In this document: piece by piece, positions 17,659-27,880 of the stretch | How the letters are laid out: each line of letters begins with the position of its first letter | Numbering within the stretch: position 1 is the stretch's first letter | Source of the DNA: Planctomycetota bacterium | GTDB taxonomy: Bacteria; Planctomycetota; UBA8108; UBA1146 | DNA length: 42,852 bases | Direction: 5' to 3' | Assembly (NCBI GenBank): GCA_002711105.1 | Contig: PAIH01000004.1 | Location: forward strand, 1 to 42,852 | Translations under genes and position numbers: made by a program | The notes under the pieces: model-generated | Seen by the model: only the letters and a program-made list of their open reading frames with translations | Told to the model about the DNA's origin: nothing | The model's database searches: none

Positions 17659-18456
17659 ATGGCATTCCCCTTCGGCCTCGGCAGTCGATCGATCATCGGA
17701 GTCGTGCATCTTCGCCCACTACCGGGAAGCCCACGCTGTGACGACAGCCGAAAAAATATCCGACAGTATGCTATTCGTGATGCCGAAGCTCTGCTTGCCG
17801 GTGGAATCGACGCGATCATCGTCGAAAACTTCGGCGATGCTCCGTTCCAGCCGGTCAAGGTAGAATCCAGTACCGTGGCGGAGATGAGCGTTATCGTGTC
17901 CGCCATCATCGAACTCGCAATCACGGTCCCCGTCGGGGTAAACGTATTGCGAAATGATGCTTCATCAGCACTGGCCATCGCTGCTGCCACCGGTAGTCGT
18001 TTCATCCGCGTCAATGTTCACACTTCGGCGATGCTGACTGACCAGGGCTGGATCAGCGGACGTGCCCATGAAACCCTACGACAACGGCAAATCATCGACG
18101 CAGACTCGATTGCCATCGCTGCAGATGTGGGAGTCAAACATGCTGCCAGATCAAACGACTACGATGCAGGTAATGCTGCCGTCGAAACGGTCGAGAGGGG
18201 ACTCGCTGATGCGGTGATCGTGACGGGGAAATCAACCGGAGATCCGCTCGATCTCGAAGAACTACGACAGGTGCGAGTGGCAATCCCCCGAACACCGCTG
18301 CTCGCCGGTAGTGGCGTCGATCACGACAACGTCGTTCGGATCCTGGAGATTGCCGACGCTGCGATCGTTGGCACCTCGCTGAAGGAAGACAACGATGTAA
18401 AGAATCCGGTGGATGTAACCCAGGTCAAGAATCTGATGAAGAGAGCCAGGGGCTAG
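17659..18456 (+). CDS. BtpA/SgcQ family TIM-barrel protein
   Basis: 'IIGVVHLRPLPGSPRCD...DAEALLAGGIDAIIVENFGDAPF', 'FIRVNVHTSAMLTDQGWISGRAHETLRQR', 'VIVTGKSTGDP'. ATG at 17659 with GGAAGGAG upstream; the longer ORF start (17374) is unlikely. Confidence 0.88.
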   Translation: MAFPFGLGSRSIIGVVHLRPLPGSPRCDDSRKNIRQYAIRDAEALLAGGIDAIIVENFGDAPFQPVKVESSTVAEMSVIVSAIIELAITVPVGVNVLRNDASSALAIAAATGSRFIRVNVHTSAMLTDQGWISGRAHETLRQRQIIDADSIAIAADVGVKHAARSNDYDAGNAAVETVERGLADAVIVTGKSTGDPLDLEELRQVRVAIPRTPLLAGSGVDHDNVVRILEIADAAIVGTSLKEDNDVKNPVDVTQVKNLMKRARG

Positions 18457-18794
18457 AGTTCTGGCAAGTTTGTTTTTTCCAGAGTTCCCCCACCTTCAAT
18501 GAGACGAATTGCCACCTGCGCCACAAGAGCCTTCACTCCTGCTGTTTTCTCCACCGGATGATGCTGTTGGCAACGAACCACGGTGTTTGTCTTCTTCTGT
18601 TCGACCACAATCAAGAAACGCTGTGTAACTCCCAGTTCGATCGCCAGAGCCAGGACCAGTAACTGCGTTGCGTCCGAGCGTAGATAGGCGGCCAGGAGAT
18701 TTCTCACTTCCGAACCGTTTACTTGTTGATATGGCTCGAACCCGTGCCAGAACTGGTCAAGGGGAGGGGCTCCCGAAATGACGGCATGGGGCAT
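18453..18794 (-). CDS. Hypothetical protein (~113 aa)
   Basis: ORF extends to 18878, but the ATG at 18794 has AAGGAG 7 nt upstream. Stop overlaps the convergent btpA-like gene (CTAG). Confidence 0.65.
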   Translation of the reverse strand: MPHAVISGAPPLDQFWHGFEPYQQVNGSEVRNLLAAYLRSDATQLLVLALAIELGVTQRFLIVVEQKKTNTVVRCQQHHPVEKTAGVKALVAQVAIRLIEGGGTLEKTNLPEL

Positions 18795-18904
18795 CCGCTG
18801 TCTCCTTTCTGGCGGGCGTTGCTGCCTGCCTTGTGTCTGATTATCGTTAGTCGAAGGTGCCGATGGCAAGCCAGGCAAATACAGTGTTCAGGAGAGAAAT
18901 TGGG

Positions 18905-19489
18905 ATGACACCATCCGATGCGGCGGATTCCGCCTCACCAGAAAATCGTACACTCCCCGGAGATCCCGTGGACCTTCGAATTGGAAGCTCTTTCCACGAG
19001 GTAAACGGTTGGTTCCACGCTGGAAACGCCACCATCGTTGGTGATGTGCGCATCGGCAAAGGGTCAGGAATATGGTACGGCGCTACCCTGAGAGGCGATG
19101 ACGCCCCCATCAGCTTGGGTGAAAGAGTGAATGTTCAAGACCTGGCGGTTCTACACGCGGATCCTGATAAGCCATTGGTCATAGGAGATGACGTCACCAT
19201 TGGTCATGGAGCCATCGTTCACTGCAGATCAATCGGGGACGGGTCACTCATCGGAATGGGTTCTGTGCTACTAGAAGATGTTGCGGTAGGCGAAGGAAGC
19301 CTGATCGCTGCAGGAGCGGTAGTAGCTCCCGGAACTCAAATCCCTCCCCGGTCACTCGTCGTAGGAGTACCCGGACGAATCGTGAGAGAAGTTTCGGAAA
19401 CGGAACTGGCTTCCTTCATCGCCTCGGCGAACAAGTACGCGAAAAATGCCGTACACTTCCAACGGAACTACGGAGATCATTCTCAATGA
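18905..19489 (+). CDS. Gamma-carbonic anhydrase family (left-handed beta-helix) protein
   Basis: 'GDVRIGKGSGIWYGATLRGDDAPISLGERVNVQDLAVLHADPD...VTIGHGAIVHCRSIGDGSLIGMGS'; the three His ligand positions are present. ATG at 18905 with GGAGAG RBS. Confidence 0.9.
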   Translation: MTPSDAADSASPENRTLPGDPVDLRIGSSFHEVNGWFHAGNATIVGDVRIGKGSGIWYGATLRGDDAPISLGERVNVQDLAVLHADPDKPLVIGDDVTIGHGAIVHCRSIGDGSLIGMGSVLLEDVAVGEGSLIAAGAVVAPGTQIPPRSLVVGVPGRIVREVSETELASFIASANKYAKNAVHFQRNYGDHSQ

Positions 19490-20214
19490 AAATATCTCCC
19501 GACGGCTACATTCTGATGATTGAGACCAGTCAACGAAGTGGTTCCGTTGCGCTAGGAACCTACGACGGGGAAAGTCGGGATGAAGAACTGTTCAGCCCTG
19601 GGTTGGTACACGGGAAAGAACTGCTGCCGAGGATTGACACCATCATCGAGCGAAACCAGGCGAAGGCTCGCCTTGCAGTAGTTGCGGTCAGTATCGGACC
19701 GGGCTCCTTCACCGGCACCCGAATCGGAGTCTCCGCTGCAAAAGCCATCGCCTGGTCACTCAAAATTCCAGCACTGGGGATATCATCGCTCGATGTCATC
19801 GCCTCCAACATCGAGGAGGATGGGAAATGGGGAGTTGTTCTCGACGCCAGCGGTGGAGATCTGGACCTGGCCTTGTTCGAAATCAGCCAGGGCAATGTAC
19901 TGCGCCTCGACGAAGATCAGGCCCTCAATAAGGAACAATTCTCTGCCCTGATCGAGCCCGGAACGCGATTCATCGGTTCCGGTTCCAGAGCAGCCGATTT
20001 TCCTGCACACCTGGAGACCGGCCCTGAAAACTGGGACATCCCGCGAGCCTGCCATGGCCTGAAGATCGCGAACTCGCTCGTACATGAGATCGTAGCAGGA
20101 AGTGCGCCTCCTCCCGGTTGGGAACAGCCGCACCTGCTCAACCCTCGATATCTCCGGGTGAGTCGAGCTGAAGAAGTCCGACGTCGTCGTATCGCAGGAG
20201 AGGAACAGGCATGA
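19486..20214 (+). CDS. tsaB: tRNA threonylcarbamoyladenosine biosynthesis protein TsaB
   Basis: 242 aa. 'LMIETSQRSGSVAL', 'VAVSIGPGSFTGTRIGVSAAKAIAWSLKIPALGISSLDVIA'. Confidence 0.9.
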   Translation: MKISPDGYILMIETSQRSGSVALGTYDGESRDEELFSPGLVHGKELLPRIDTIIERNQAKARLAVVAVSIGPGSFTGTRIGVSAAKAIAWSLKIPALGISSLDVIASNIEEDGKWGVVLDASGGDLDLALFEISQGNVLRLDEDQALNKEQFSALIEPGTRFIGSGSRAADFPAHLETGPENWDIPRACHGLKIANSLVHEIVAGSAPPPGWEQPHLLNPRYLRVSRAEEVRRRRIAGEEQA

Positions 20215-21347
20215 AACCGGAACGTGCCTGGGCCACCATCGATCTCGATGTCATCGCGAATAACCTCAAACTTCTCCGACGTCATTTGCCTGATAAGAAG
20301 ATCCTCGCAGTAGTCAAAGCGGACGCGTACGGACACGGCTCCATCGCGGTATCTAGGCGACTCGCCGCGGAAAACATCGATTTCCTCGGAGTAGGAACAT
20401 CACGGGAAGCTCTTGATCTCCGTGAAGCCGGAATCTCGACTCCGATCCTCGTTCTCGGTGCTTTGGTAGAACCAGAACTGGACCTTCTCATCGATCAGAA
20501 GGTCTCTGTCACCATCCATTCTCCAGGACGAATCAAGATCCTCAATGAAACAGCACTCCAGATGGGACAAACCCTCGGAGTCCATCTACTGATCGACACT
20601 GGAATGTCGAGGCTCGGAGTGAGTCCCGATCAGGCGGTCTCTCATGCGTGGGCGATTGATCATTGTAAAGGACTGCGCCTCGAGGGGATTGGTACTCACC
20701 TCCCTTCCCCCTCACAACCGCAGATCGTTTCTCGCCAGCGGGAAATACTGCACCAGATCGTCAGAGAGTTACAAAGTGCCGGATTCGATTCTTTTCTGGT
20801 TCATGTAGATGCCAGCGAATCTGCTCTCAGAGACCCCGATCCCGCTGCTGGCATGGTTCGTATCGGAGGAGCTCTCTATGGTTTCTTTAACAAACTCCCG
20901 GCCGGAAGCGGCCTGGAAGCAGCTCTTTCCCTCCGTAGTCAAATCGTATACCTACGTGATCACCCCCCGGGACACTCGATAGGTTACGGTGGAACTTATG
21001 TAACTACTCGACAATCAAGACTGGCAACGGTACCTATCGGATATCACGATGGCTTCCCCTCGACCCTTTCGAATTGTGGTCAGATGGTCATTCGGGGACA
21101 GCGTGTTCCGGTGGTAGGTCGGGTAACGATGGATTACACAATCATCGATGTCACCGACGTTCCCGGAACCGTAGTCGGGGATGAAGTTGTTTTGATCGGT
21201 TCATCCGGAAGCGAGCGAATTGAAGCTGAAGAGATCTCACAATGGTGTGGAATCTTACCTTATGAGGTGACCTGCCTGCTGGGCAGGAGAATCAACAGGC
21301 ATCATGTTGCCAGGATCTCCGAAGAATTAGAGCTGGAAGGGAGGTAA
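20211..21347 (+). CDS. alr: Alanine racemase
   Basis: 378 aa. 'AWATIDLDVIANNLKLLRR', 'KILAVVKADAYGHGSIAVSRR', 'GYHDGFPSTLSN', 'GRVTMDYTIIDVTD'. Confidence 0.95.
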   Translation: MKPERAWATIDLDVIANNLKLLRRHLPDKKILAVVKADAYGHGSIAVSRRLAAENIDFLGVGTSREALDLREAGISTPILVLGALVEPELDLLIDQKVSVTIHSPGRIKILNETALQMGQTLGVHLLIDTGMSRLGVSPDQAVSHAWAIDHCKGLRLEGIGTHLPSPSQPQIVSRQREILHQIVRELQSAGFDSFLVHVDASESALRDPDPAAGMVRIGGALYGFFNKLPAGSGLEAALSLRSQIVYLRDHPPGHSIGYGGTYVTTRQSRLATVPIGYHDGFPSTLSNCGQMVIRGQRVPVVGRVTMDYTIIDVTDVPGTVVGDEVVLIGSSGSERIEAEEISQWCGILPYEVTCLLGRRINRHHVARISEELELEGR

Positions 21348-21351
21348 GCAA

Positions 21352-24300
21352 GTGGAAGATATTACCCGTTCAAATACTGCCACTGTTTCCATTACCCTTC
21401 CAAAAGGCAGAAAAAAGGCAACCAAAACCAGACTTCGTGCCCGATACCGTCGCATTCTTCTGTTCATCATCGTCATTCCGGTCTTGTTTGCTGGAGTGAC
21501 TTTTTGGATCGGATCCTGGGTTCTGAGTCCAGAGCAGATGAAGTATCGCGCTCAGGCTCTTCTGGCAGAACGTCTTTCCACCGGTTTCGTCATCGAGGAC
21601 ATTCAATGGAGATGGCCTTCCAGAATTCTTGTCAAGAATCTTGTGATTCACCCTCCCCACGGAAGCCGCTATGCAGAGTTACTTCGAATCTCTCATCTCG
21701 AGATCGGATTGGACCCATTAGCACTACTGCTGGGTAAAACACACATCGAGCGGATTGAAATTTCGGGGTCGACGATGACCCTGGAAAGAGATCACCTGGG
21801 AGAATTGACCATTCTCGATGTGATGCGAGACTCGATAGCTCCCATCCAGGGGCCTGCACCTGCTTACGATACGGAAGACACGACTGCACTATCCCCACCC
21901 GAGTTGATTATCTCCAACCTACGCGTCGAAACTTGCCCCGAAACGATTGCTCACAGTCCAGAAGGTTTACAGGTCTCCAGCCTGCGACTCGAAGTTTCCC
22001 CCGACGACTCACAACTATGGAATCTTGATGGTGTCGCCTTCGATAGCTCGGTGCGTAGTATCCGTCTTGAAGGTGGTGGAAGACTCTCGATGGGAGATTT
22101 CGAGCTCGCACTCGATATCGATCGGATACAGCTCGATCAACACCTCCGAGAGAGGATTCCGCCGGCACTCCGATTGATCTGGGACAATTACCATCCAACC
22201 GGAATTGCCAGTTTGAAACACACTCTGATTTTACGCGACGCACAGCCGGTTAAAAATTCTACCGAACTCAGTATCAGTCAAGGCTCACTTCGGTTCCAGG
22301 AACCCAACATCTTCGTCGATCAACTGTCGGGAAAGCTAGAGATCACACCAGACGCCATCTCTTTCCGAGATCCATTGGAGGGGAAATTCTTCGGGGCACG
22401 AGCGCTACTGCGTGGGGAAATCGAATTGGACGCACTCGAACCTGGCCGAAGCGAACTCGAACTCGCCATCGAGGGCCTCGTCTTCGAACCAAGAATCTAT
22501 GATGTACTTCCCGAAGCCATCCAGAAAATCTGGAGCAAATTTTCTCCATCTGGAGAGTTCGATCTTCGTATTACAGCGGCGAGCGAACAATATCCACCAG
22601 CGGTAGAGGAAATGCGGATTGTTCTGTCAGATGTTGATGGAAGTTACTTTGATTACCCATATCCTCTTCGCAACCTTCAGGGAGAAATTCGTTATTTCGA
22701 TGGTCAAGTCGAGCTGGATATCTCCGGCGGAATCGCGGGCGAACCCATCCGCGGTCGGGGAATCTTCAAGGCGGAATCGGGCGGAGAAACTCATCTCGTC
22801 ATAGAGGGCAAATCGCTACCTCTTGATGATCGGGTCCGGACAGCACTCGGTGATCGATACTCAGACATCTTCGATCTCTATTCGCCACAAGGAGAATCAG
22901 ATCTTCGCATCGAGTTTGAACGTCAAAAAACCGGCGATCCACTAGACCTGCGAATCTTGCTGGACCCCAGAAAAGCCAGCATCGCGCATAAAGCATTCCC
23001 CTATCGCGTCCATGATCTCCTCGGACGGGTCATCATCGAAGCCACCCAAGGAAAGGTACTGTTCCAGAACCTCACTGGGCGACACGGCCAGAGTGAACTG
23101 GCACTTCCTGCTGGATTGATTGAATTCGATAACGGGCAGATTGCGCGGATGGAGATACCCATCGAGAGCCCGAAACTGGTTCCTGACGAAGAATTGATTT
23201 CTGCCTTGCCAGCTGAGGTTGCGGACCGACTCCGTTCGCTCGACATCCTGAAAGGCGGAGGATCACTCGATACCATCGTCGAACTTCGTATCGACGAGAA
23301 CACTCCTTTTGATATCTACGTCCGTTCACGGATCGCCGATCCGGTGCGCCTGCGTTACCACAAACTTCCTTACCCACTGGTATTCCATCAGGGCCAAGTG
23401 GTTTTTTCCAGTACCGAGGGACGTATCCGGCTCGATGAATTGAAAACCGATCCTGATAGTTCACCGATCGTGAGTGTCTCCGGCGAAATAGGACCCGATG
23501 ATTCTACCGAGGACCTTCCGCCTTCGGCAGACACCACTCTTCTCTCGCTGGACTTAACGATTCTCGATGGGCCAGATGGCAAGGGGTTGCTTCTTTCAGA
23601 TGAAGAATTGGTCCAAAACCTTCCCGAGGATCTGAAGAACTTCTTCCTGAAGATGCAACTAGCTGGAAGTGTCTCGGGTCGGATCGGTGTTCTGTACCGA
23701 TATCAGAAGAACGAACTCGAAGATCCCAGCGAGATCGTTCAGTACGACGTCCAGGGCCAATTAGAACAAGGCGGATTCGATTTCGCACTGCGTGCCGAAG
23801 AACTGTCAGCGAACTTCGTGATCCATGGTGGAATCCAACCTGGTCAGGGTCATACATTCTCAGGCCAGCTGTCCGATGGCGATTTCAGATTTTCTCGATT
23901 CCATGCCACGGTGCCCCCGACCCGGACACTCAGTTTCACTTACGGAATCGATCATCCTAGCCTGGCAATCCAGAGTGATGTCAAAGAGAACGCCCCATCT
24001 CAGTGGATCATCCAGCGACTTCCAGCGGATCGATCGATGCTTTTTCAGGCAGAATTGGGCCCCAGTGAAATCTACGGTGGACCTCTCAATGGTTTCTTCT
24101 TCGCAGATCTGAATCCAAACGATGGAGTGTTTGCTGGCGAAGCGAATCTCACCAATGTGGATCTCTCACTTGGCTCGGAAATCCTATTTCGCAAGAAAGG
24201 GGTTCGTGGCGAAGCTAAAGGATCCGCCAAGGTGGAAGGCATCGTCGGGTCACCGGAGTCGGTGCAAGGTGACGGCGAGTTCTCGATCCGAAACGGAAAA

Positions 24301-24648
24301 CTGGTAACGATCCCGCTTCTGGCAGGTGCCATTATCAATCCGTTCGAGGGACTCAATCGCAATAATAATCGGATCAAGGAAGCCGACTGTAATTTCATCA
24401 TCCATGATCAGATATTCGATTTCCAGGGATTGGGCTCGATCATACTGAGAAGTCCCACAGGAAAAATCCTCGGTAGGGGAACCGTGGGATTCAACAAGAA
24501 CCTGAACCTGGTGATGGAACCCCAGACTCTGGGCGGAGCACCACTCATCTCAGATATTGCAAACCGTCTTCTACGTTTCCGAATTCGAGGGACCCTGGAC
24601 AAACCGAAATTAAATTCCCGGAGGGAAACTGCCCCCCAAGGCCGTTGA
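21352..24648 (+). CDS. Large AsmA-like / DUF3971-type membrane-anchored protein
   Basis: 1098 aa, GTG start, N-terminal TM (ILLFIIVIPVLFAGVTFWIGSWVL), repeated beta-rich segments, C-terminal 'GSAKVEGIVGSPESVQGDGEFSIRNGKLVTIPLLAGAI' typical of AsmA-like outer-membrane biogenesis proteins. Confidence 0.75.
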   Translation: MEDITRSNTATVSITLPKGRKKATKTRLRARYRRILLFIIVIPVLFAGVTFWIGSWVLSPEQMKYRAQALLAERLSTGFVIEDIQWRWPSRILVKNLVIHPPHGSRYAELLRISHLEIGLDPLALLLGKTHIERIEISGSTMTLERDHLGELTILDVMRDSIAPIQGPAPAYDTEDTTALSPPELIISNLRVETCPETIAHSPEGLQVSSLRLEVSPDDSQLWNLDGVAFDSSVRSIRLEGGGRLSMGDFELALDIDRIQLDQHLRERIPPALRLIWDNYHPTGIASLKHTLILRDAQPVKNSTELSISQGSLRFQEPNIFVDQLSGKLEITPDAISFRDPLEGKFFGARALLRGEIELDALEPGRSELELAIEGLVFEPRIYDVLPEAIQKIWSKFSPSGEFDLRITAASEQYPPAVEEMRIVLSDVDGSYFDYPYPLRNLQGEIRYFDGQVELDISGGIAGEPIRGRGIFKAESGGETHLVIEGKSLPLDDRVRTALGDRYSDIFDLYSPQGESDLRIEFERQKTGDPLDLRILLDPRKASIAHKAFPYRVHDLLGRVIIEATQGKVLFQNLTGRHGQSELALPAGLIEFDNGQIARMEIPIESPKLVPDEELISALPAEVADRLRSLDILKGGGSLDTIVELRIDENTPFDIYVRSRIADPVRLRYHKLPYPLVFHQGQVVFSSTEGRIRLDELKTDPDSSPIVSVSGEIGPDDSTEDLPPSADTTLLSLDLTILDGPDGKGLLLSDEELVQNLPEDLKNFFLKMQLAGSVSGRIGVLYRYQKNELEDPSEIVQYDVQGQLEQGGFDFALRAEELSANFVIHGGIQPGQGHTFSGQLSDGDFRFSRFHATVPPTRTLSFTYGIDHPSLAIQSDVKENAPSQWIIQRLPADRSMLFQAELGPSEIYGGPLNGFFFADLNPNDGVFAGEANLTNVDLSLGSEILFRKKGVRGEAKGSAKVEGIVGSPESVQGDGEFSIRNGKLVTIPLLAGAIINPFEGLNRNNNRIKEADCNFIIHDQIFDFQGLGSIILRSPTGKILGRGTVGFNKNLNLVMEPQTLGGAPLISDIANRLLRFRIRGTLDKPKLNSRRETAPQGR

Positions 24649-24759
24649 GAAGCCCGACGAGGGGCAAAAGCAGCGACTCGACCCCGCGATCTCGACAATC
24701 CTGAACACGGCACTTTTATGAACCAGTTCCAGGGTTCAGGATGTCCGCGGAGGTAACCA

Positions 24760-25878
24760 ATGAAACCAACTAAATCTCCCCATCGCCGTCGACTGCTGAC
24801 AAAGATATTCCTATCGGTATTCCTGCTGGTTCCGATCCTCGTCGGTTCCTTTCCTGTTTTCCCCGGTTCCGGAAAAGGGGTTCTGATTCCGCAGCAGGTG
24901 GCCAGAGATATCAGCCAGTGTGCCCGTTCACTGCTGGATGCCCTGGGAAAAGACCAACGAGAGAAAATCCACTTCGTTGCCACTCCGGGGTCTAAAGGAA
25001 CTGAAGCGCTCTCCACCTGGACATATTTTCCCGGCGAGCGGCCAGGATTGAAACTGAATGAAATGACTGCTCAAGAAAGAGTTCTGGCACAACGCCTGGT
25101 GAGAAGTGGTCTCTCCGATACGGGACAACTGAAATGGAATGCCATCGTGGCACTTGAAGATGTGTTACGAATGATGAGTGCAGCTTCTAATCGCTCTGGC
25201 AAACCTGATCCATCTCGGGACCCTGGGCTCTACACCTTTGCCATCTTCGGTGAACCCGGCGCGAATGCTCCCTGGGGTTGGCGAGTCGAAGGACACCACA
25301 TTTCAATCAAGTTCCTGCTCGATGGTAACCAGGTGCTCTCTTCTACACCCGCCTTCCTGGGCGCCGCTCCGACAGTTCCTCTGATGGGTCCCAACACCGG
25401 GACCGAACTTCTCGATGAGGAAGAAGACCTGGCTCTCACCCTGATGAGAGCGTTCACAGCAGAACAAAAGGAAATCGCCATCCAGAAGAGCGGACTTCCT
25501 CGAGATGTCGTGACCGGACCGGGACATCCAGGCGCACCCGATGCCCTGGGTATCCGTCTCGACCAACTGGATCCATCCCAGAAGATCCTGCTCGATGCCC
25601 TCATCGATTCTCATCTCGCAATATTGAACTCCTCCATCGAGCAGGCAGAAAAATCTCGTATCACCGATGCAAGCCTCGACGAGATTCGATTCGCCTGGTG
25701 GGGACCACTCGACAAGGAAATGCGTCACGCTTATCGGATCCAGGGTCCGACCTTTGTTGTAGAACTGGTCCGGACGGCCGGAGACCCGGGACATGTGCAC
25801 ATCGTCCGGAGAGATCCTGATCGAGACCTGGATGATTCCCCGCTTCTTCAACATCTCCAACAGGCGCATGGCGAATGA
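24760..25878 (+). CDS. DUF3500 family protein with signal/TM segment
   Basis: 372 aa. 'FPGERPGLKLNEMTAQERVLAQRLVRSGLS', 'LYTFAIFGEPGANAPWGWRVEGHHISIKFLL', 'EEEDLALTLMRAF' match the DUF3500 pattern from memory. Confidence 0.8.
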   Translation: MKPTKSPHRRRLLTKIFLSVFLLVPILVGSFPVFPGSGKGVLIPQQVARDISQCARSLLDALGKDQREKIHFVATPGSKGTEALSTWTYFPGERPGLKLNEMTAQERVLAQRLVRSGLSDTGQLKWNAIVALEDVLRMMSAASNRSGKPDPSRDPGLYTFAIFGEPGANAPWGWRVEGHHISIKFLLDGNQVLSSTPAFLGAAPTVPLMGPNTGTELLDEEEDLALTLMRAFTAEQKEIAIQKSGLPRDVVTGPGHPGAPDALGIRLDQLDPSQKILLDALIDSHLAILNSSIEQAEKSRITDASLDEIRFAWWGPLDKEMRHAYRIQGPTFVVELVRTAGDPGHVHIVRRDPDRDLDDSPLLQHLQQAHGE

Positions 25879-25944
25879 AACCTGCCAGAGCCGCTCGACT
25901 GACGAACGGATTCGCTCCATCATGTCGGGTTCAGGGAGGATTTG

Positions 25945-27792
25945 ATGTCGTCAATAGTCAACGCTGAAGCTCTCGTAGAATGTGTACCCAACATCTCCGA
26001 GGGACGTGACCGCCAGAAGATTGATCTCATCGTTGCTGCGGCATCCGCCGTGGATGATGTCGATGTCCTGGATGTCGATGCGGGCGCAGATACCAATCGT
26101 ACAGTGATCACCCTCGTGGGGCCGCCCGATCCGATCGCCGAGGCCGCGTTCCGTCTGGTCGAAAAGGCTGCGGAGCTCATCGACATGAGCACGCACCAAG
26201 GTGCGCACGCCCGTCATGGTGCCACCGATGTCTGCCCCTTCATCCCCGTCAGTGGAATCTCGATGGAACAGTGCATCGAGATAGCAAGAGCGGTGGGAAA
26301 ACGAATCGGTGAAGAGCTGGAGATCCCGGTCTACATGTATGATCGCGCCGCACTTCGTGAAGATCGTATGTCACTGGCGGACGTTCGGAGGGGTGAGTAC
26401 GAGGCTCTCGCCGAGAAGATGACGGACGAACAATGGAAGCCGGACTTTGGACCGGCTCACTTCCTGCCTGGCCCCGGGGTCGTCACCGTCGGAGCCCGCG
26501 AGTTCCTGATCGCCTACAACGTGAACCTCAACACCCGCGACAAGAGCCAGGCCAACGATCTTGCCATGGAAATCCGCGAAAAGGGTCGAGCAGTTCGGAT
26601 CAATGCACGCACACCCTACTACTCAAGTGGTCAGCTGCTCCGCTATAGATCTGATCAAGGCATCTGGCCTTCAGGGATCACAGCGGAAGTATTTTCAAGT
26701 CTTGAAGAACTCGACCAACACCTTCGTACCCACGGAACTTCCCTCGAAAAGGAAGCCGATTTCTTCGGCCAAGATGTCTCCAGTCTCGATGGTGAGATGG
26801 TCATGAAAAGGGGCATGTTCCAGCACTGCAGGGCAGTCGGCTGGGTGATTCCCGAATACGGCCGGGCCCAGATATCCATCAATCTCACAGATTTCCACGT
26901 CACCAACATGCATCACGTTTTCGATGCCTGTCGCCAGCTCGCAGAAGATCGAGGTCTCATCATCACCGGATCTGAGTTAGTGGGAGTAGCGCCTTATCCC
27001 GCCATCCGAGAAAGTGGAGAGCACTACCTGTCAAATCAGGGCTCCAGTCGTGGAATCCCTGTTAAAGACATCATTGCTACTGCCGTTCAATCGCTGGGGC
27101 TCTCGGACATCTCCGACTTCGATCCGAAACGCTCGGTGCTAGGAATGGCGGCGACTGATGGTCCTTTGACCCGACACCCCGTCAACGATTTTGTCGATGA
27201 GGTCTCGCGCGATTCTCCCGCTCCAGGAGGAGGCTCTATCGCGGCACTGGCGGGATCTCTCGGAGCAGCACTTTCTTCGATGGTGGCCAACCTCACCTTT
27301 GCAAAACGTAAATACCGCAAACGGCAATCTGAGATGGAATCCATCGCGATTCAGGCCCAACTTCTGAAAGATGATCTCCTGCGTGCGGTAGATCAGGATA
27401 CGGAAGCCTTCGAGGGAGTGATCAAGGCGATGCGTCTCCCCCAGAGTAACCCCGAGCAGAAGCAAGCACGGGCCAACGCTATCGAGGTTGGTTATCGCCA
27501 CGCAACGGAAGTCCCACTGGTCACGGCAGAACTATGCCTGGAGGTGATGAAGCTGGCCCTCCAGGCTTCACAACGGGGCCTACCAGCGGGGATCACCGAT
27601 GCGGGCACCGCCACCTGGATGGCCCGAGCCGGACTCGAAGGAGCGATCCTCAACGTGAGGGTCAATCTGGTCGAGGTCAAAGACGAGAAGTGGCGAACCG
27701 CCATCGAGGAGCAGATTCAAACCCTCCAGGAGGACTCCCAAGGCCTGTTGGAGCAATGTCAGCAACAATTGGAGGAAATCTTGGGATCCTGA
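25945..27792 (+). CDS. ftcD: Bifunctional glutamate formimidoyltransferase / formimidotetrahydrofolate cyclodeaminase
   Basis: ~615 aa. N-terminal 'LVECVPNISEGRDRQKIDLI', 'STHQGAHARHGATDVCPFIPV'; C-terminal cyclodeaminase 'NDFVDEVSRDSPAPGGGSIAALAGSLGAALSSMVANLT'. Confidence 0.93.
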   Translation: MSSIVNAEALVECVPNISEGRDRQKIDLIVAAASAVDDVDVLDVDAGADTNRTVITLVGPPDPIAEAAFRLVEKAAELIDMSTHQGAHARHGATDVCPFIPVSGISMEQCIEIARAVGKRIGEELEIPVYMYDRAALREDRMSLADVRRGEYEALAEKMTDEQWKPDFGPAHFLPGPGVVTVGAREFLIAYNVNLNTRDKSQANDLAMEIREKGRAVRINARTPYYSSGQLLRYRSDQGIWPSGITAEVFSSLEELDQHLRTHGTSLEKEADFFGQDVSSLDGEMVMKRGMFQHCRAVGWVIPEYGRAQISINLTDFHVTNMHHVFDACRQLAEDRGLIITGSELVGVAPYPAIRESGEHYLSNQGSSRGIPVKDIIATAVQSLGLSDISDFDPKRSVLGMAATDGPLTRHPVNDFVDEVSRDSPAPGGGSIAALAGSLGAALSSMVANLTFAKRKYRKRQSEMESIAIQAQLLKDDLLRAVDQDTEAFEGVIKAMRLPQSNPEQKQARANAIEVGYRHATEVPLVTAELCLEVMKLALQASQRGLPAGITDAGTATWMARAGLEGAILNVRVNLVEVKDEKWRTAIEEQIQTLQEDSQGLLEQCQQQLEEILGS

Positions 27793-27880
27793 AGGATCTT
27801 TAGAGTAAATTCGGGGTTACTGTTACGGCAAGAGGCTGTAATTCTGGAGCTATACTTGCTCCATGGAAACAAGGAGAACG

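Noticed and set aside
17374-17709. Large overlap between the divergent SDR and BtpA-like genes in the ORF track
   Set aside because: An artefact of longest-ORF start choice; good RBSs support a TTG at 17589 (minus) and an ATG at 17659 (plus), removing the overlap.
24408-25923. Minus-strand ORFs of 202 and 206 aa opposite the AsmA-like and DUF3500 genes
   Set aside because: Antisense to well-supported genes, no recognisable motifs.
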